Shown here piece after piece: positions 27,103-35,235 of a stretch of 64,000 nt of DNA. Origin of the DNA: Mucilaginibacter sp. Lineage in GTDB: Bacteria > Bacteroidota > Bacteroidia > Sphingobacteriales > Sphingobacteriaceae. The stretch spans positions 16,034 to 80,033 of the forward strand of contig NZ_JAQBOW010000071.1 of assembly GCF_028287845.1 (NCBI RefSeq), in the 5' to 3' direction. Within the stretch, counting starts at the first letter, position 1. Every line of letters begins with the position of its first letter. Both the position numbers and the translations under genes were made by a program. Under the pieces are notes generated by a model that ran no database searches, had not been told where the DNA came from, and worked only from the letters and a program-made list of their open reading frames with translations.

Positions 27103-27148
27103 TGGGATTAAATTGTAAATTCGAGATTGACTGTCCGGTATGGGCTAC

Positions 27149-27174
27149 AAAAGCCACTCAAAGGTGGCTTTTTT
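27149..27174 (+). terminator. Terminator after the serine hydrolase gene
   Basis: AAAAGCCAC and GTGGCTTTT pair around a 6-base loop and end in TTTTTT. Confidence 0.85.
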
Positions 27175-27272
27175 GCTTAGCTACAGCTTTGTCCTGTCAT
27201 ATCCCATTACAAGCCGACTAATAGCTTTTATATTAAAAACGAGGCCGAAGAAAGTAATTGATTGATAATAAT

Positions 27273-27280
27273 TACATTTG
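27273..27280 (+). promoter_or_regulatory. -7 box for the esterase gene
   Basis: TACATTTG, 18 bases before the ATG at 27299. It rules out the in-frame TTG at 27278, which lies inside the box. Confidence 0.6.
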
Positions 27281-27298
27281 ATAAAACTCGCCCTGTAT

Positions 27299-28552
27299 AT
27301 GAAAAAAATATCCTTCATATCGCTATTTATTTCATGCTTTTTTACAGCCGGAGCGCAAACAATTAAGAATGCCAACCTCATTATTGGCAAGGTTGATAGT
27401 ATACATTCTGAAATATTAAATGAAAACAGGCAGGTATGGATATATCTTCCTGCCAGTGCCGGCAATGTTATTTATGCCCGGCAACATTATCCTGTATTGT
27501 ATTTATTAGATGCCGAAGATCACTTTACGTCGGTTACCGCAATGATTCAACAATTAAGCGAAATAAATGGTAACACGGTAGTCCCCGAAATGATAGTTGT
27601 AGGAATAACCAATACAGACAGGACACGCGATCTTACACCAACCAATTCGCTGATTGGTTTTAATGGTAAAACAAACCCGGGATTAAAAACTTCCGGCGGC
27701 GGCGAAAAATTTGCAGCATTTATAGAAAAAGAATTGATGCCCCACATTGACTCTTTGTATGCCCCATCACCTTATAAAGTAATAATTGGCCATTCACTTG
27801 GCGGGTTGGAGGTGATGTATATCCTGGTGCATCATCCCGGTTTGTTTAATGCTTATGTGGCTATCGACCCAAGCATGTGGTGGGATTCCAGAAAATTATT
27901 GAACGAAACAGAGGGCGTGCTGGCCCAAAAAAAATTCGAAGGCAGATCTTTATTCATGGCGATAGCCAATACGATGCCTTCGGGTATGGATACGATGGAA
28001 GCCAGAAAGGACACATCTGCAGCTACCATTCATATCAGAGCTTTATTGACGCTTAATGAGGCCATAAGAAGCAACGCCGCTAACGGCCTGACGTTTGCTT
28101 ATAAATACTATTATCAGGATAATCATGGGTCTGTTCCGCTTATTGCAGCGTATGATGCCCTGCATTTTTTATTCAACGGATTTGGTTTTACCGCAGACGA
28201 AATTGCTGAGTTTTTTGATTTAACTGTTAAGGTTGATGCAGCAACATTAATTAGCGATCATTATCAACGGATTTCAAATCAAATGGGGTACAAGGTGCTT
28301 CCGCCGCAGTCATTGTTTGGCCTGATCGGTCGTTCCCTTTTGGTGAAAAATATGCCGGAGCAGGCCTACTCGGTCTTCAGTTTATATCTCCATAATTATC
28401 CAGACAGCTTTAACGCAAATGATAGTTTTGGCGATTACTATAAAAGCAAAGGGGACACACAGCATGCGATTGAATATTATTTAAAAGCGCTTGCTATTTT
28501 GGAGAACAGTGATACAAGGGCAAAACTTAAGCAACTTCAGGAAAAGAATTAG
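27299..28552 (+). CDS. Secreted esterase (esterase D / enterochelin esterase-like) with TPR-like tail
   Basis: 417 residues from the ATG at 27299, which gives a signal peptide ending FTAGAQ. Residues about 25-290 are an alpha/beta-hydrolase of the putative-esterase family: an opening strand with VDSIHSEILNENRQVWIYLP, LLDAEDHF, the nucleophile elbow IGHSLGG near 165, and AIDPSMWWD. The acid and His are expected in the later half (NHGSVP holds a good candidate His). The last 90 residues (LVKNMPEQAYSVFSLYLHNYPD, DTQHAIEYYLKAL) look like TPR helices. It shares the unit between the two 241-bp repeats with the serine hydrolase gene but has its own promoter. Confidence 0.9.
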   Translation: MKKISFISLFISCFFTAGAQTIKNANLIIGKVDSIHSEILNENRQVWIYLPASAGNVIYARQHYPVLYLLDAEDHFTSVTAMIQQLSEINGNTVVPEMIVVGITNTDRTRDLTPTNSLIGFNGKTNPGLKTSGGGEKFAAFIEKELMPHIDSLYAPSPYKVIIGHSLGGLEVMYILVHHPGLFNAYVAIDPSMWWDSRKLLNETEGVLAQKKFEGRSLFMAIANTMPSGMDTMEARKDTSAATIHIRALLTLNEAIRSNAANGLTFAYKYYYQDNHGSVPLIAAYDALHFLFNGFGFTADEIAEFFDLTVKVDAATLISDHYQRISNQMGYKVLPPQSLFGLIGRSLLVKNMPEQAYSVFSLYLHNYPDSFNANDSFGDYYKSKGDTQHAIEYYLKALAILENSDTRAKLKQLQEKN

Positions 28553-28592
28553 GAATTGTTGTAACCGCAGGAGTCCGCAAAGGACAAACTCA

Positions 28593-28833
28593 GGGCAAAC
28601 GCATTAAAATAACTCAAAGCGTATCGCCTATATAAGGAGGCTCCAATAGGAGCCAAAAATAGGTTTGCATTGTCTTCTATAAACAGGGAGCTCCTCCGGA
28701 GCAATATTTGCTGAAACAAAGCGGACGTTTGACTCCGGAGGAGTCACCTGTTTATAGAAATAAGCTATAAAGTTAGAAAAGGCTCCGATAGGAGCCTCCT
28801 AATAGCGCGTATTATTTTTTAATACGTTTGCCC
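28593..28833. repeat. 241-bp nested-hairpin element, copy B
   Basis: Same length and orientation as copy A at 25447-25687, roughly nine-tenths identical by eye. Terminal repeats are GGGCAAACG then ATTAAAA at both ends, extendable outward to CTCAGGGC/GCCCCGAG. The inner arms CTATAAACAGG (28677-28687) and CCTGTTTATAG (28747-28757) are conserved. ACAAA occurs just outside both ends (28584-28588 and 28839-28843), possibly a target-site duplication. Confidence 0.85.
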
Positions 28834-28875
28834 CGAGTACAAAGATCACAAGGCCAGGCATTATTTCCTTTTGCT

Positions 28876-28883
28876 TATATTTG
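28876..28883 (+). promoter_or_regulatory. -7 box for the LysR gene
   Basis: TATATTTG 25 bases before the ATG at 28909, supporting that start over a longer frame that runs back into the repeat. Confidence 0.6.
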
Positions 28884-28908
28884 GCTATGTTTCCTCATCC
28901 GTTTTAAT

Positions 28909-29802
28909 ATGCTTGACTTTCGCTTACAGGTTTTTTACACAGTTGCCAAAAGACTCAATTTTACTAAAGCCTCGGCCGAATTGTATATTAGCCAGCCTGC
29001 GGTAACAAAGCATATTAAAGAATTAGAAGCAAGCTACAAAACATCCCTGTTTGAACGGAGCGGCAATAAAAAGATCAGTTTAACCCCGGCCGGGGAAGTG
29101 CTTTTGCAATACACCGATAAACTATTGGATATTTATCGCGAGTTGGAATATGATATGAATACGCTTATTGACCAGCATAAAGGCATATTGCGCCTCGGTG
29201 CAAGCACTACAGTAGCGCAGTATGTTATACCGCCCATATTAGCACAGTTCCATAATAAATTCAGGGATATCAAGGTGCAACTTATCCCCGGTAATACCGA
29301 AGAAATAGAACAAGCTTTGTTAAGTAAAGAAATTGATGTGGGTATTATTGAGGGCGTTGCTCATAATCCGCAAATAAAATATGAGAAGTATTTAAAGGAT
29401 GAATTAGTGCTGGTAAGTGCCGCGAATAACGCATCAATAAAAAAGGAAACCATTAAACCCGAAGAGCTTAAAAACTATCCTTTGCTAATGCGCGAGCCCG
29501 GTTCGGGAACTTTGGATGTGATAGCACATGCTTTAAAACCCCATCACATTAAATTAGCAGACCTGCAAATAGAGATGCAGTTAGGCGGTACTGAAAGTAT
29601 TAAATCTTATCTGTTGCATAGTAATTGCCTGGCATTTTTATCGATACATTCTATTTTAAAAGAATTGAAGAATGGCGAATGCCGTATTATTGATATTAAA
29701 GGCCTTTCTATTGAGCGCCCATTCCATTTTATACAGCCGCATGGCCAGCCATCTTCACTTGCGGAACTATTTACGTGTTTTGCCCGAAATTATAAGCTTT
29801 AA
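28909..29802 (+). CDS. LysR family transcriptional regulator
   Basis: 297 residues from the ATG at 28909. The N-terminal winged helix is classic (LQVFYTVAKRLNFTKASAELYISQPAVTKHIKELE), followed by a linker helix and a periplasmic-binding-like effector domain (LRLGASTTVAQYVIPPILAQF, then the second lobe from about 165). The next gene in the same direction encodes a YeiH-type exporter, and LysR-yeiH pairs are common, so YeiH is its likely target. A longer frame from 28828 begins inside repeat B and before the promoter and is rejected. A 21-base tandem duplication covers the stop codon. Confidence 0.93.
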   Translation: MLDFRLQVFYTVAKRLNFTKASAELYISQPAVTKHIKELEASYKTSLFERSGNKKISLTPAGEVLLQYTDKLLDIYRELEYDMNTLIDQHKGILRLGASTTVAQYVIPPILAQFHNKFRDIKVQLIPGNTEEIEQALLSKEIDVGIIEGVAHNPQIKYEKYLKDELVLVSAANNASIKKETIKPEELKNYPLLMREPGSGTLDVIAHALKPHHIKLADLQIEMQLGGTESIKSYLLHSNCLAFLSIHSILKELKNGECRIIDIKGLSIERPFHFIQPHGQPSSLAELFTCFARNYKL

Positions 29803-29827
29803 ATAAGAAATTATAAGCTTTAAATAA
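29786..29827 (+). repeat. 21-bp perfect tandem duplication over the LysR stop codon
   Basis: The 21 bases at 29786-29806 are repeated exactly at 29807-29827. The first copy contains the last codons (NYKL) and the stop of the LysR gene. Because 21 is a multiple of three, the second copy repeats the same tail and stop in frame. Confidence 0.9.
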
Positions 29828-29924
29828 AATGATGCTATCAATAACTTTTGGTTATTGATAATTAGATTATGTAATAAAAAAGGTGTGGCCCAATAACGGA
29901 CCTTTGAGTAGCAAAAAGAAAAAA

Positions 29925-30899
29925 ATGCATACTCAAAATCAATTAACACCCACCAGCGGATATATCTTCGACGTTAATGATAATACCCGGAAAATTTTAT
30001 TTATAGGCTGTATGGCCCTTTGTGTTACTACGTTTATAAGCCCGGCAATAGCTTTGTTAATGGGCCTTGTTATTGCCCAGCTAACGGGCCATCCCTATCT
30101 CCAACTTAATCATAAAGCAACACATTTGTTATTGCAAATATCTGTAGTAGGCTTGGGTTTTGGCATGAATGTGCACCATGTTATGCAGGCCGGAAAAGAA
30201 GGGATATTGTTCACCATTGCATCTATAACCGGAACTCTTGTTTTTGGTTATTTTATGGGTAAATGGTTAAAAATAGAACAGAAAACATCCTATCTAATTG
30301 CCGCCGGTACTGCTATTTGCGGTGGCAGCGCCATTGCAGCTATATCGCCCGTTATTAAAGCCGAAGAGAAGCAAATATCTGTCGCGCTGGGCTGTGTTTT
30401 TATTTTAAACGCTATTGCTTTGTTTGTGTTCCCCATTATTGGTCACCACCTTAATATGTCGCAAACGCAATTTGGCTTATGGTGTGCCATTGCTATTCAT
30501 GACACCAGCTCTGTTGTTGGCGCTTCCAGTAAATATGGCGCTCATGCCCTGGAGGTTGCTACAACTGTAAAGCTGGCCCGCGCCTTATGGATCATACCTG
30601 TGGCTTTTATGTCGACATTTATTTTCAAAAACAAATCTAAAAAAATCAGCATACCTTATTTTATCGGTTTATTTATATTGGCCATGCTTGCTAATACCTA
30701 TATACCGGCAACAAAATTGATTAGTCCCTATATGATCATTATAGCGAAAGCCGGATTAACGCTTACCTTATTTTTGATAGGCGCGGGGCTTTCCAGGAAA
30801 GTATTAGCATCCGTAGGGCTAAAACCATTATTGCAGGGAGTGGTACTTTGGATTGTTATTTCAGTTACTGCATTATATGCGGTAATGCATTTAGCATAA
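29925..30899 (+). CDS. YeiH family putative sulfate exporter (UPF0324)
   Basis: 324 residues from the ATG at 29925, a polytopic inner-membrane protein with about ten helices. The family core is clear: LLQISVVGLGFGMN, the signature AAGTAICGGSAIAAISPVI, WCAIAIHDTSSVVGASSKYG, and the late helix LTLTLFLIGAGLSRKVL. YeiH proteins are annotated as sulfate or sulfite exporters mainly from genomic context; transport was not proven for this branch as far as I know. The LysR gene immediately upstream supports regulated expression. An in-frame GTG at 29883 would add 14 basic residues and cannot be excluded as the start. Confidence 0.9.
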   Translation: MHTQNQLTPTSGYIFDVNDNTRKILFIGCMALCVTTFISPAIALLMGLVIAQLTGHPYLQLNHKATHLLLQISVVGLGFGMNVHHVMQAGKEGILFTIASITGTLVFGYFMGKWLKIEQKTSYLIAAGTAICGGSAIAAISPVIKAEEKQISVALGCVFILNAIALFVFPIIGHHLNMSQTQFGLWCAIAIHDTSSVVGASSKYGAHALEVATTVKLARALWIIPVAFMSTFIFKNKSKKISIPYFIGLFILAMLANTYIPATKLISPYMIIIAKAGLTLTLFLIGAGLSRKVLASVGLKPLLQGVVLWIVISVTALYAVMHLA

Positions 30900-31166
30900 T
30901 CCTTCCTAACTATTTAATCGACTTGATTTTCAGCACATTGTAATTTTTGGTGTGCCAAGGTGTGCCTGGTACAGTACAGTAATAATATTTAATGGAAGAT
31001 AACTCATCATAGATTTGCCATTAAACGCAATCATTCCTTTTGCGATTGACCATTCATGTATATTTGCTATTGCAAGCAGCCACGTGAGTCATCCTGTTAT
31101 AATTTGGTTAAGCAACTGGCTGAAAATAAAGTGAATCGATACATCATACCATAAACATAAAAAATC

Positions 31167-32021
31167 ATGAACACAACAAAAATAGGCTGGATAGGGCTGG
31201 GCAAAATGGGTATTCCCATGTCGCAATCATTAATAAAAGCTGGCTTTCCTGTAATTGTATACAATCGCAGTAAAGAAAAAGAAGCGGGTTTAAAAGCAAG
31301 CGGTGCCGGTGTTGCATTAACCCCAGCGGCTTTGATACAGCAGGCAGAGGTAGTTATCATTATGGTTACTGATGATAAAGCTATTGGAGACATTTTTAAA
31401 GGCGGCAATGGCCTGTTAGGTGCAGGCACCAGCGGAAAGATCATCATTAACATGAGCACGGTATCGCCGGCAATAAGTAAGGAAATGGCTACTGCCTGTG
31501 AGCAGCAAGGCAATCATTATTTGGATGCACCGGTGTCTGGCAGTGTAAAGCAAGCGCAGGAAGCACAACTGGTTATTATGGCAGGTGGTGATGAAAGCAC
31601 TTTCGAAAAATCTAAGCCAATACTTGAAAAAATTGGCCGCATGGCCCTGCGTGTAGGTGATACCGGCTCGGGCAACACGGCGAAACTCGTTATTAATACC
31701 TTACTTGGCATACAAGCTCAAGGATTGGCGGAGGCAGTTGTTTTTGCGCAACAGAACGGCATTAAAAATACAGACCTGATGACGCTCATCAATAACAGCG
31801 CGCTAGGCAGCCCATTTATTAAAATAAAAGGCGAAGCCATTGTAAATAATAACTTTAATGCCATGTTTTCATTAAGCAACATTGCGAAAGATCTGCGCCT
31901 TGCCAAGAACATTGGCCTTTCAACCCCGCTTGGTGAGGTTGCTTATCAAACATTTCAAGATGCAGAGCCAGCTTTGGGTGATGAGGACATTATTGCGGTT
32001 TACAAACAAATAAGTATTTAA
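31167..32021 (+). CDS. NAD(P)-dependent beta-hydroxyacid dehydrogenase (3-hydroxyisobutyrate dehydrogenase family)
   Basis: 284 residues, the usual family length. The N-terminal Rossmann motif is GWIGLGKMGIPMSQSLIKAG at about 7-26, followed by YNRSKEK, where the Arg suggests preference for NADP(H). The substrate motif DAPVSGSVKQAQ and the catalytic Lys in GNTAKLVINTLLG are present. The C-terminal helical domain is complete (AKDLRLAKNIG). Possible substrates are 3-hydroxyisobutyrate, tartronate semialdehyde, succinic semialdehyde or glyoxylate; this cannot be settled by reading. It is monocistronic with a bidirectional terminator after it. Confidence 0.92.
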   Translation: MNTTKIGWIGLGKMGIPMSQSLIKAGFPVIVYNRSKEKEAGLKASGAGVALTPAALIQQAEVVIIMVTDDKAIGDIFKGGNGLLGAGTSGKIIINMSTVSPAISKEMATACEQQGNHYLDAPVSGSVKQAQEAQLVIMAGGDESTFEKSKPILEKIGRMALRVGDTGSGNTAKLVINTLLGIQAQGLAEAVVFAQQNGIKNTDLMTLINNSALGSPFIKIKGEAIVNNNFNAMFSLSNIAKDLRLAKNIGLSTPLGEVAYQTFQDAEPALGDEDIIAVYKQISI

Positions 32022-32052
32022 TTTTGCCGGAACCGAAATTGGAATTAAAGAA

Positions 32053-32091
32053 TTTTAAGGGATTGTTTTAGGGCAAAACAATCCCTTAAAA
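32053..32091. terminator. Bidirectional terminator
   Basis: Perfect 17-bp stem starting TTTTAAGGGATTG with a 5-base loop, ending in A/T runs on both sides, between convergent genes. Confidence 0.9.
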
Positions 32092-32137
32092 TTTCTCATC
32101 ATAGCGTTATGCAACAGCTATAAAAGTTGTATAAATA

Positions 32138-32788
32138 TTATTCAGACCAGGGCGAATGTAAAATGCAATCGCAAAAGTTTTTTCTATGGAAGTTCGGGAT
32201 CATATACGCGCAAACATCCGCTTTAATGTTACCAAAAGTGGTTTCTGTTTTGTGTTCAAATCCACTGAAAAAAGTCGGTATTATCTTTTTCTTAAAATCA
32301 TTTCTTGGAAACGCTGCTATAATGTCCATTCTATTCTGCTCGGTAAGGTTTTCATATCCCTCGCCCATTACATCAAGCCCAACGCCTGAATACATCAGGG
32401 CAACCTCGGGTTCTTTGTGTTCAGCAATTCCGATGGTTGTGTGAAGGGCTATGGTATCCCAAACAAGCTGAAGCGATTCTTTTGGAAGTCCGTGACTTTT
32501 AAGAAAATCCCGCGCGGCATTTGCGCCATCCACTTCGAATCTTTTATCAGGGCTACTGTAGTGTTTGGTTAAACCAAGATCATGAAAGACAGAGCTTACA
32601 TAGAGCAATTCCGGATCATACACTATACTATTGCGCTGCCCGTTAAGGGACGAAAAAAGAAAAACTCTTAACGAATGATTATAAATAAATTCTGTGCCAT
32701 GCTCGAGTAAAAGCTCAGTAGCTTGCTTAGCTATGCTGCTATCCGGAATCTTAATGCCGGCTACGGTTGATAATTGATTGACTAACAT
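32138..32788 (-). CDS. HD domain phosphohydrolase-like protein
   Basis: 216 residues. The HD-domain metal ligands appear in order: NHSLRVFLF (first His), FHDLGLT (the HD pair) near residue 70, IALHTT (later His), and an Asp in GLDVMGEG. The spacing resembles the cyanamide hydratase-like/metal-dependent hydrolase group of HD proteins, often found beside AraC or LysR regulators. The substrate is unknown. An AraC-type gene lies directly upstream in the same direction; it may control this enzyme. Confidence 0.85.
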   Translation of the reverse strand: MLVNQLSTVAGIKIPDSSIAKQATELLLEHGTEFIYNHSLRVFLFSSLNGQRNSIVYDPELLYVSSVFHDLGLTKHYSSPDKRFEVDGANAARDFLKSHGLPKESLQLVWDTIALHTTIGIAEHKEPEVALMYSGVGLDVMGEGYENLTEQNRMDIIAAFPRNDFKKKIIPTFFSGFEHKTETTFGNIKADVCAYMIPNFHRKNFCDCILHSPWSE

Positions 32789-32851
32789 ATCTTTGTTTTT
32801 TATTCAAAGATATTGAACACGGCGCTTTGATGGAATGTCAAAAACGGGCCT

Positions 32852-33718
32852 TTACATGCCAATATTTACGAAGATAGACCGATAACTATCAGGAGAAACT
32901 GACGCCATCCTTTTAAAGTAATGACTAAACTGTTCGGGGGTAGAAAAGTTCAGGTTATAGGCAATTTCCTTAACCGGTTTTGATGTGAATTGCAAAAAAC
33001 GTTTGGCCTCTGCCAACAGTTGCCCGTCTATGATTTCCTTTGCGCCCTGACCGCCACATTTTCTACAAATATCGCTTAGCTTCCGGGCACTCAAACCAAG
33101 CATTTCTGCATAAGTCTCTACAGATCGGTTAGATGAAAATTGTTTAATAACAAGTTCCATAAATTTTCTATATAGCTGATTTTCCTGCTTATCATAAGCA
33201 CCCTCCCGAAGTGCATCCTTCAGATTAGCAATCTTTATCATTATAACTTTTAAATAGGCAGCTATTGCATCAGGTTTATTTATGTATTCTTCCGAAACAT
33301 ATTCCTGGTGCATCATATCAAAAAGGGGCAAAAGATTGTTAAACTCCTTCTCTGAAACCGGTATATATTGGTGTGAGCTTACATTATTGAAGAGCACCGC
33401 TTTACAATTGTTGGCGCTTGCCGGAGTTCTTTCCCAAAAGCTATCTCCAAAACTTAAAGTATATCCTTTTATGAATTTAGCTGTATAGAGTGAAAAAAGT
33501 TGCCCTTTAGAAAGTAAAAATACTTCATTACCTGAAATAGGGTAAGACCTATTGTCTATCATAACCTCGCCGGTGCCATTGGTAAGCAGCAGTATCCTGT
33601 GATAGTTTAATCTCGTAACTCCAACCGGCAAACCATCTTTTAAAAAGGAAATAGAAAAGGAATCTTTAATTTCCTGCTCCTTTATTAAGTTCTGATCAAT
33701 GTTGAGAGCGGCTTTCAT
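32852..33718 (-). CDS. AraC family transcriptional regulator
   Basis: 288 residues from the start MKAALN at 33718. The N-terminal half is a cupin-like effector domain (LTNGTGEVMIDNRSYPISGNEVFLLSKGQLF). The C-terminal 100 residues hold the double helix-turn-helix: ETYAEMLGLSARKLSDICR for the first and VKEIAYNLNFSTPEQFSHYFKR for the second, with the conserved Phe and SP near the end. The upstream in-frame start at 33742 lies beyond the -7 box TAAATTTG (33728-33735), so it is rejected. The chosen start is only 9 bases from that box. The likely target is the HD-domain gene downstream. Confidence 0.92.
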   Translation of the reverse strand: MKAALNIDQNLIKEQEIKDSFSISFLKDGLPVGVTRLNYHRILLLTNGTGEVMIDNRSYPISGNEVFLLSKGQLFSLYTAKFIKGYTLSFGDSFWERTPASANNCKAVLFNNVSSHQYIPVSEKEFNNLLPLFDMMHQEYVSEEYINKPDAIAAYLKVIMIKIANLKDALREGAYDKQENQLYRKFMELVIKQFSSNRSVETYAEMLGLSARKLSDICRKCGGQGAKEIIDGQLLAEAKRFLQFTSKPVKEIAYNLNFSTPEQFSHYFKRMASVSPDSYRSIFVNIGM

Positions 33719-33727
33719 ATATACTTG

Positions 33728-33735
33728 CAAATTTA
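33728..33735 (-). promoter_or_regulatory. -7 box for the AraC gene, very close to its start
   Basis: TAAATTTG on the minus strand, ending 9 bases before the start codon; expected leader of only a few bases. Confidence 0.5.
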
Positions 33736-33868
33736 AGCACACGCTATTTAAAAGGTAGCTATTACTTAATTTTTTTACATTGATCCGATATCTGTAGTTT
33801 GGCTTCTAAGATTGATTTAAATAAAGAAGATAAATTAGGTAAGATCTTTAATAACTTAACTGCCTGAA

Positions 33869-33970
33869 ATGTTATTTAATCAGGATGAAAAGAAAGCACT
33901 TGCTAAAAAACAATTTGAGGGAATCTTACAGCCATACAGTAAGACCGGCAAGTACTCTTTAGATCATTAG
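33869..33970 (+). CDS. Possible 33-residue small protein
   Basis: ATG at 33869 to TAG at 33968-33970 encodes 33 residues in an otherwise empty 400-base gap. The product is lysine-rich and helix-like at the start (FNQDEKKALAKKQFEG) with a polar tail (YSKTGKYSLDH). No promoter box was seen and no family recognised. It may be a remnant rather than a working gene. The rest of 33743-34123 holds nothing else I can name. Confidence 0.3.
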   Translation: MLFNQDEKKALAKKQFEGILQPYSKTGKYSLDH

Positions 33971-34123
33971 CATCTGACTTTATTATAATACTGCTAAATA
34001 TTCCCTTGTCAAATATTATCAGAACATTTACTAACGGCCAGGTGTTGTATTATATAGTTATAAGCCACTATAAATGAGCTTTCTAATAATTGGCAATAAT
34101 AAATTTTAATAAATACCATAACT

Positions 34124-34642
34124 ATGAAAAAGTTAATCACACTATTAATGCTGCTAGGCAACATTACAGCCTTTGCCCAAAGCCAAACGGGGGCCAATCC
34201 GGATTCGGCCACTTTAATATTTGTAACCCAGGCCAACTTAAGCAATATGAAAGAGGTACATACCGGACAACTGGCCATTAGTAAGGCTAAAACCGCCGGC
34301 GTTAAAGCCTTTGGCACCAGGATGGTTGCAGATCATACTAAAGCAGATAATGAGCTGATGCAGATAATTAAATCAAAACGTTGGCAGGTATCACCACCGG
34401 CTGCTGCCGATGTGGCTCCTGATGATATGCTAACCCGTAGTTTAGGTTATAATTTTGATAGAAACTATGTAAGGATGATGGTGCAAGATCACAAAAAAGC
34501 TGTTGCTTATTTTGAAACAGCTGCCGTTAATGTACCCGATCCGGAGGTAAAAGCATTTATAAGAAAAACTTTGCCTGTGTTAAGGCAACACCTGGCCAGT
34601 ATACAAACCATTGCCACTAATATGGGTATTACTTATAAATAA
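34124..34642 (+). CDS. DUF4142 domain protein, secreted
   Basis: 172 residues with signal peptide ending TAFAQ. The mature protein is a ferritin-like helical bundle of the DUF4142 family. Typical features are FVTQANLSNMKEVHTGQLAISKA, VKAFGTRMVADHTKADNEL with the conserved MVxDH, and the second VQDHKKAVAYFETA repeat of the same pattern. Members are periplasmic and often stress-linked, with no proven activity. The gene stands alone, at the left border of an AT-rich island. Confidence 0.92.
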   Translation: MKKLITLLMLLGNITAFAQSQTGANPDSATLIFVTQANLSNMKEVHTGQLAISKAKTAGVKAFGTRMVADHTKADNELMQIIKSKRWQVSPPAAADVAPDDMLTRSLGYNFDRNYVRMMVQDHKKAVAYFETAAVNVPDPEVKAFIRKTLPVLRQHLASIQTIATNMGITYK

Positions 34643-34955
34643 GCGATTATTAATATTAATGCGTTTGGTGATTAAAATCGATATAAAAAATTAATTCCCG
34701 GGTGAAGTAAGCAAATGCAACAATAAACCTATATCCGTTAAATGTTATTACTGTACCATGTACACGTTGATGCATCAATTGTGGTACGCTGAAAATTAAC
34801 GGATTAATAGCAGTTGTGTGCGAATTTGTACTATTAATAAATGGACAGCCTTTGGTAAAATTATGTTAATAAGTTTTTGAGTGTACTTAAAACACTATAT
34901 TGTTATTGTTCGTACAATATTATATCTTGTTTTAATTATGGAATAATAATATATT
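34643..34955. other. AT-rich gap with a 12-bp palindrome
   Basis: No gene seen. TTGATGCATCAA at 34767-34778 is a perfect palindrome inside a longer imperfect one bounded by GTACCAT and GTGGTAC, which could be an operator or a cruciform. The right end, very rich in A and T, must hold the promoter of the small protein and the NACHT gene; no clear TAnnTTTG box was found. Confidence 0.5.
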
Positions 34956-35213
34956 ATGGAAAAAATATATATAACAAATCAGGTTAAATTAGAAATATTA
35001 AATATTGGGGGCCTAGCTTCAACACAACCTTATAATTTAAATGGATTTACACCCTTATTTACCTTAGGATACAGTAACTTTCCGCATTGTAAAATATTAG
35101 AAGACAGGCTACAATCAATAGCAATCCAATACAATACCGGGAAATTGATTTTGCCGGATAGTATATCAGAAGATCTTACTGTTAAACAGTGTATTGAATT
35201 AGTAATGATGTAA
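34956..35213 (+). CDS. Small protein of unknown function upstream of the NACHT NTPase
   Basis: 85 residues, soluble, no signal or membrane segment. It begins with a beta-like stretch (EKIYITNQVKLEILNIGG), has one Cys in FPHCKILEDRLQS, and ends in a helix (SEDLTVKQCIELVMM). I recognise no family. It is 22 bases upstream of the NACHT gene on the same strand, in equally AT-rich DNA, so the two almost certainly form an operon. In this position it could be a regulator, a sensor partner or an effector of the NTPase; this is inference only. Confidence 0.6.
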   Translation: MEKIYITNQVKLEILNIGGLASTQPYNLNGFTPLFTLGYSNFPHCKILEDRLQSIAIQYNTGKLILPDSISEDLTVKQCIELVMM

Positions 35214-35235
35214 TGTATAAAAAACAATTTGGGCA

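Noticed and set aside
28828..28908. N-terminal extension of the LysR protein
   Set aside because: It starts inside repeat B and before the TATATTTG promoter box; the usual LysR N terminus begins at 28909.
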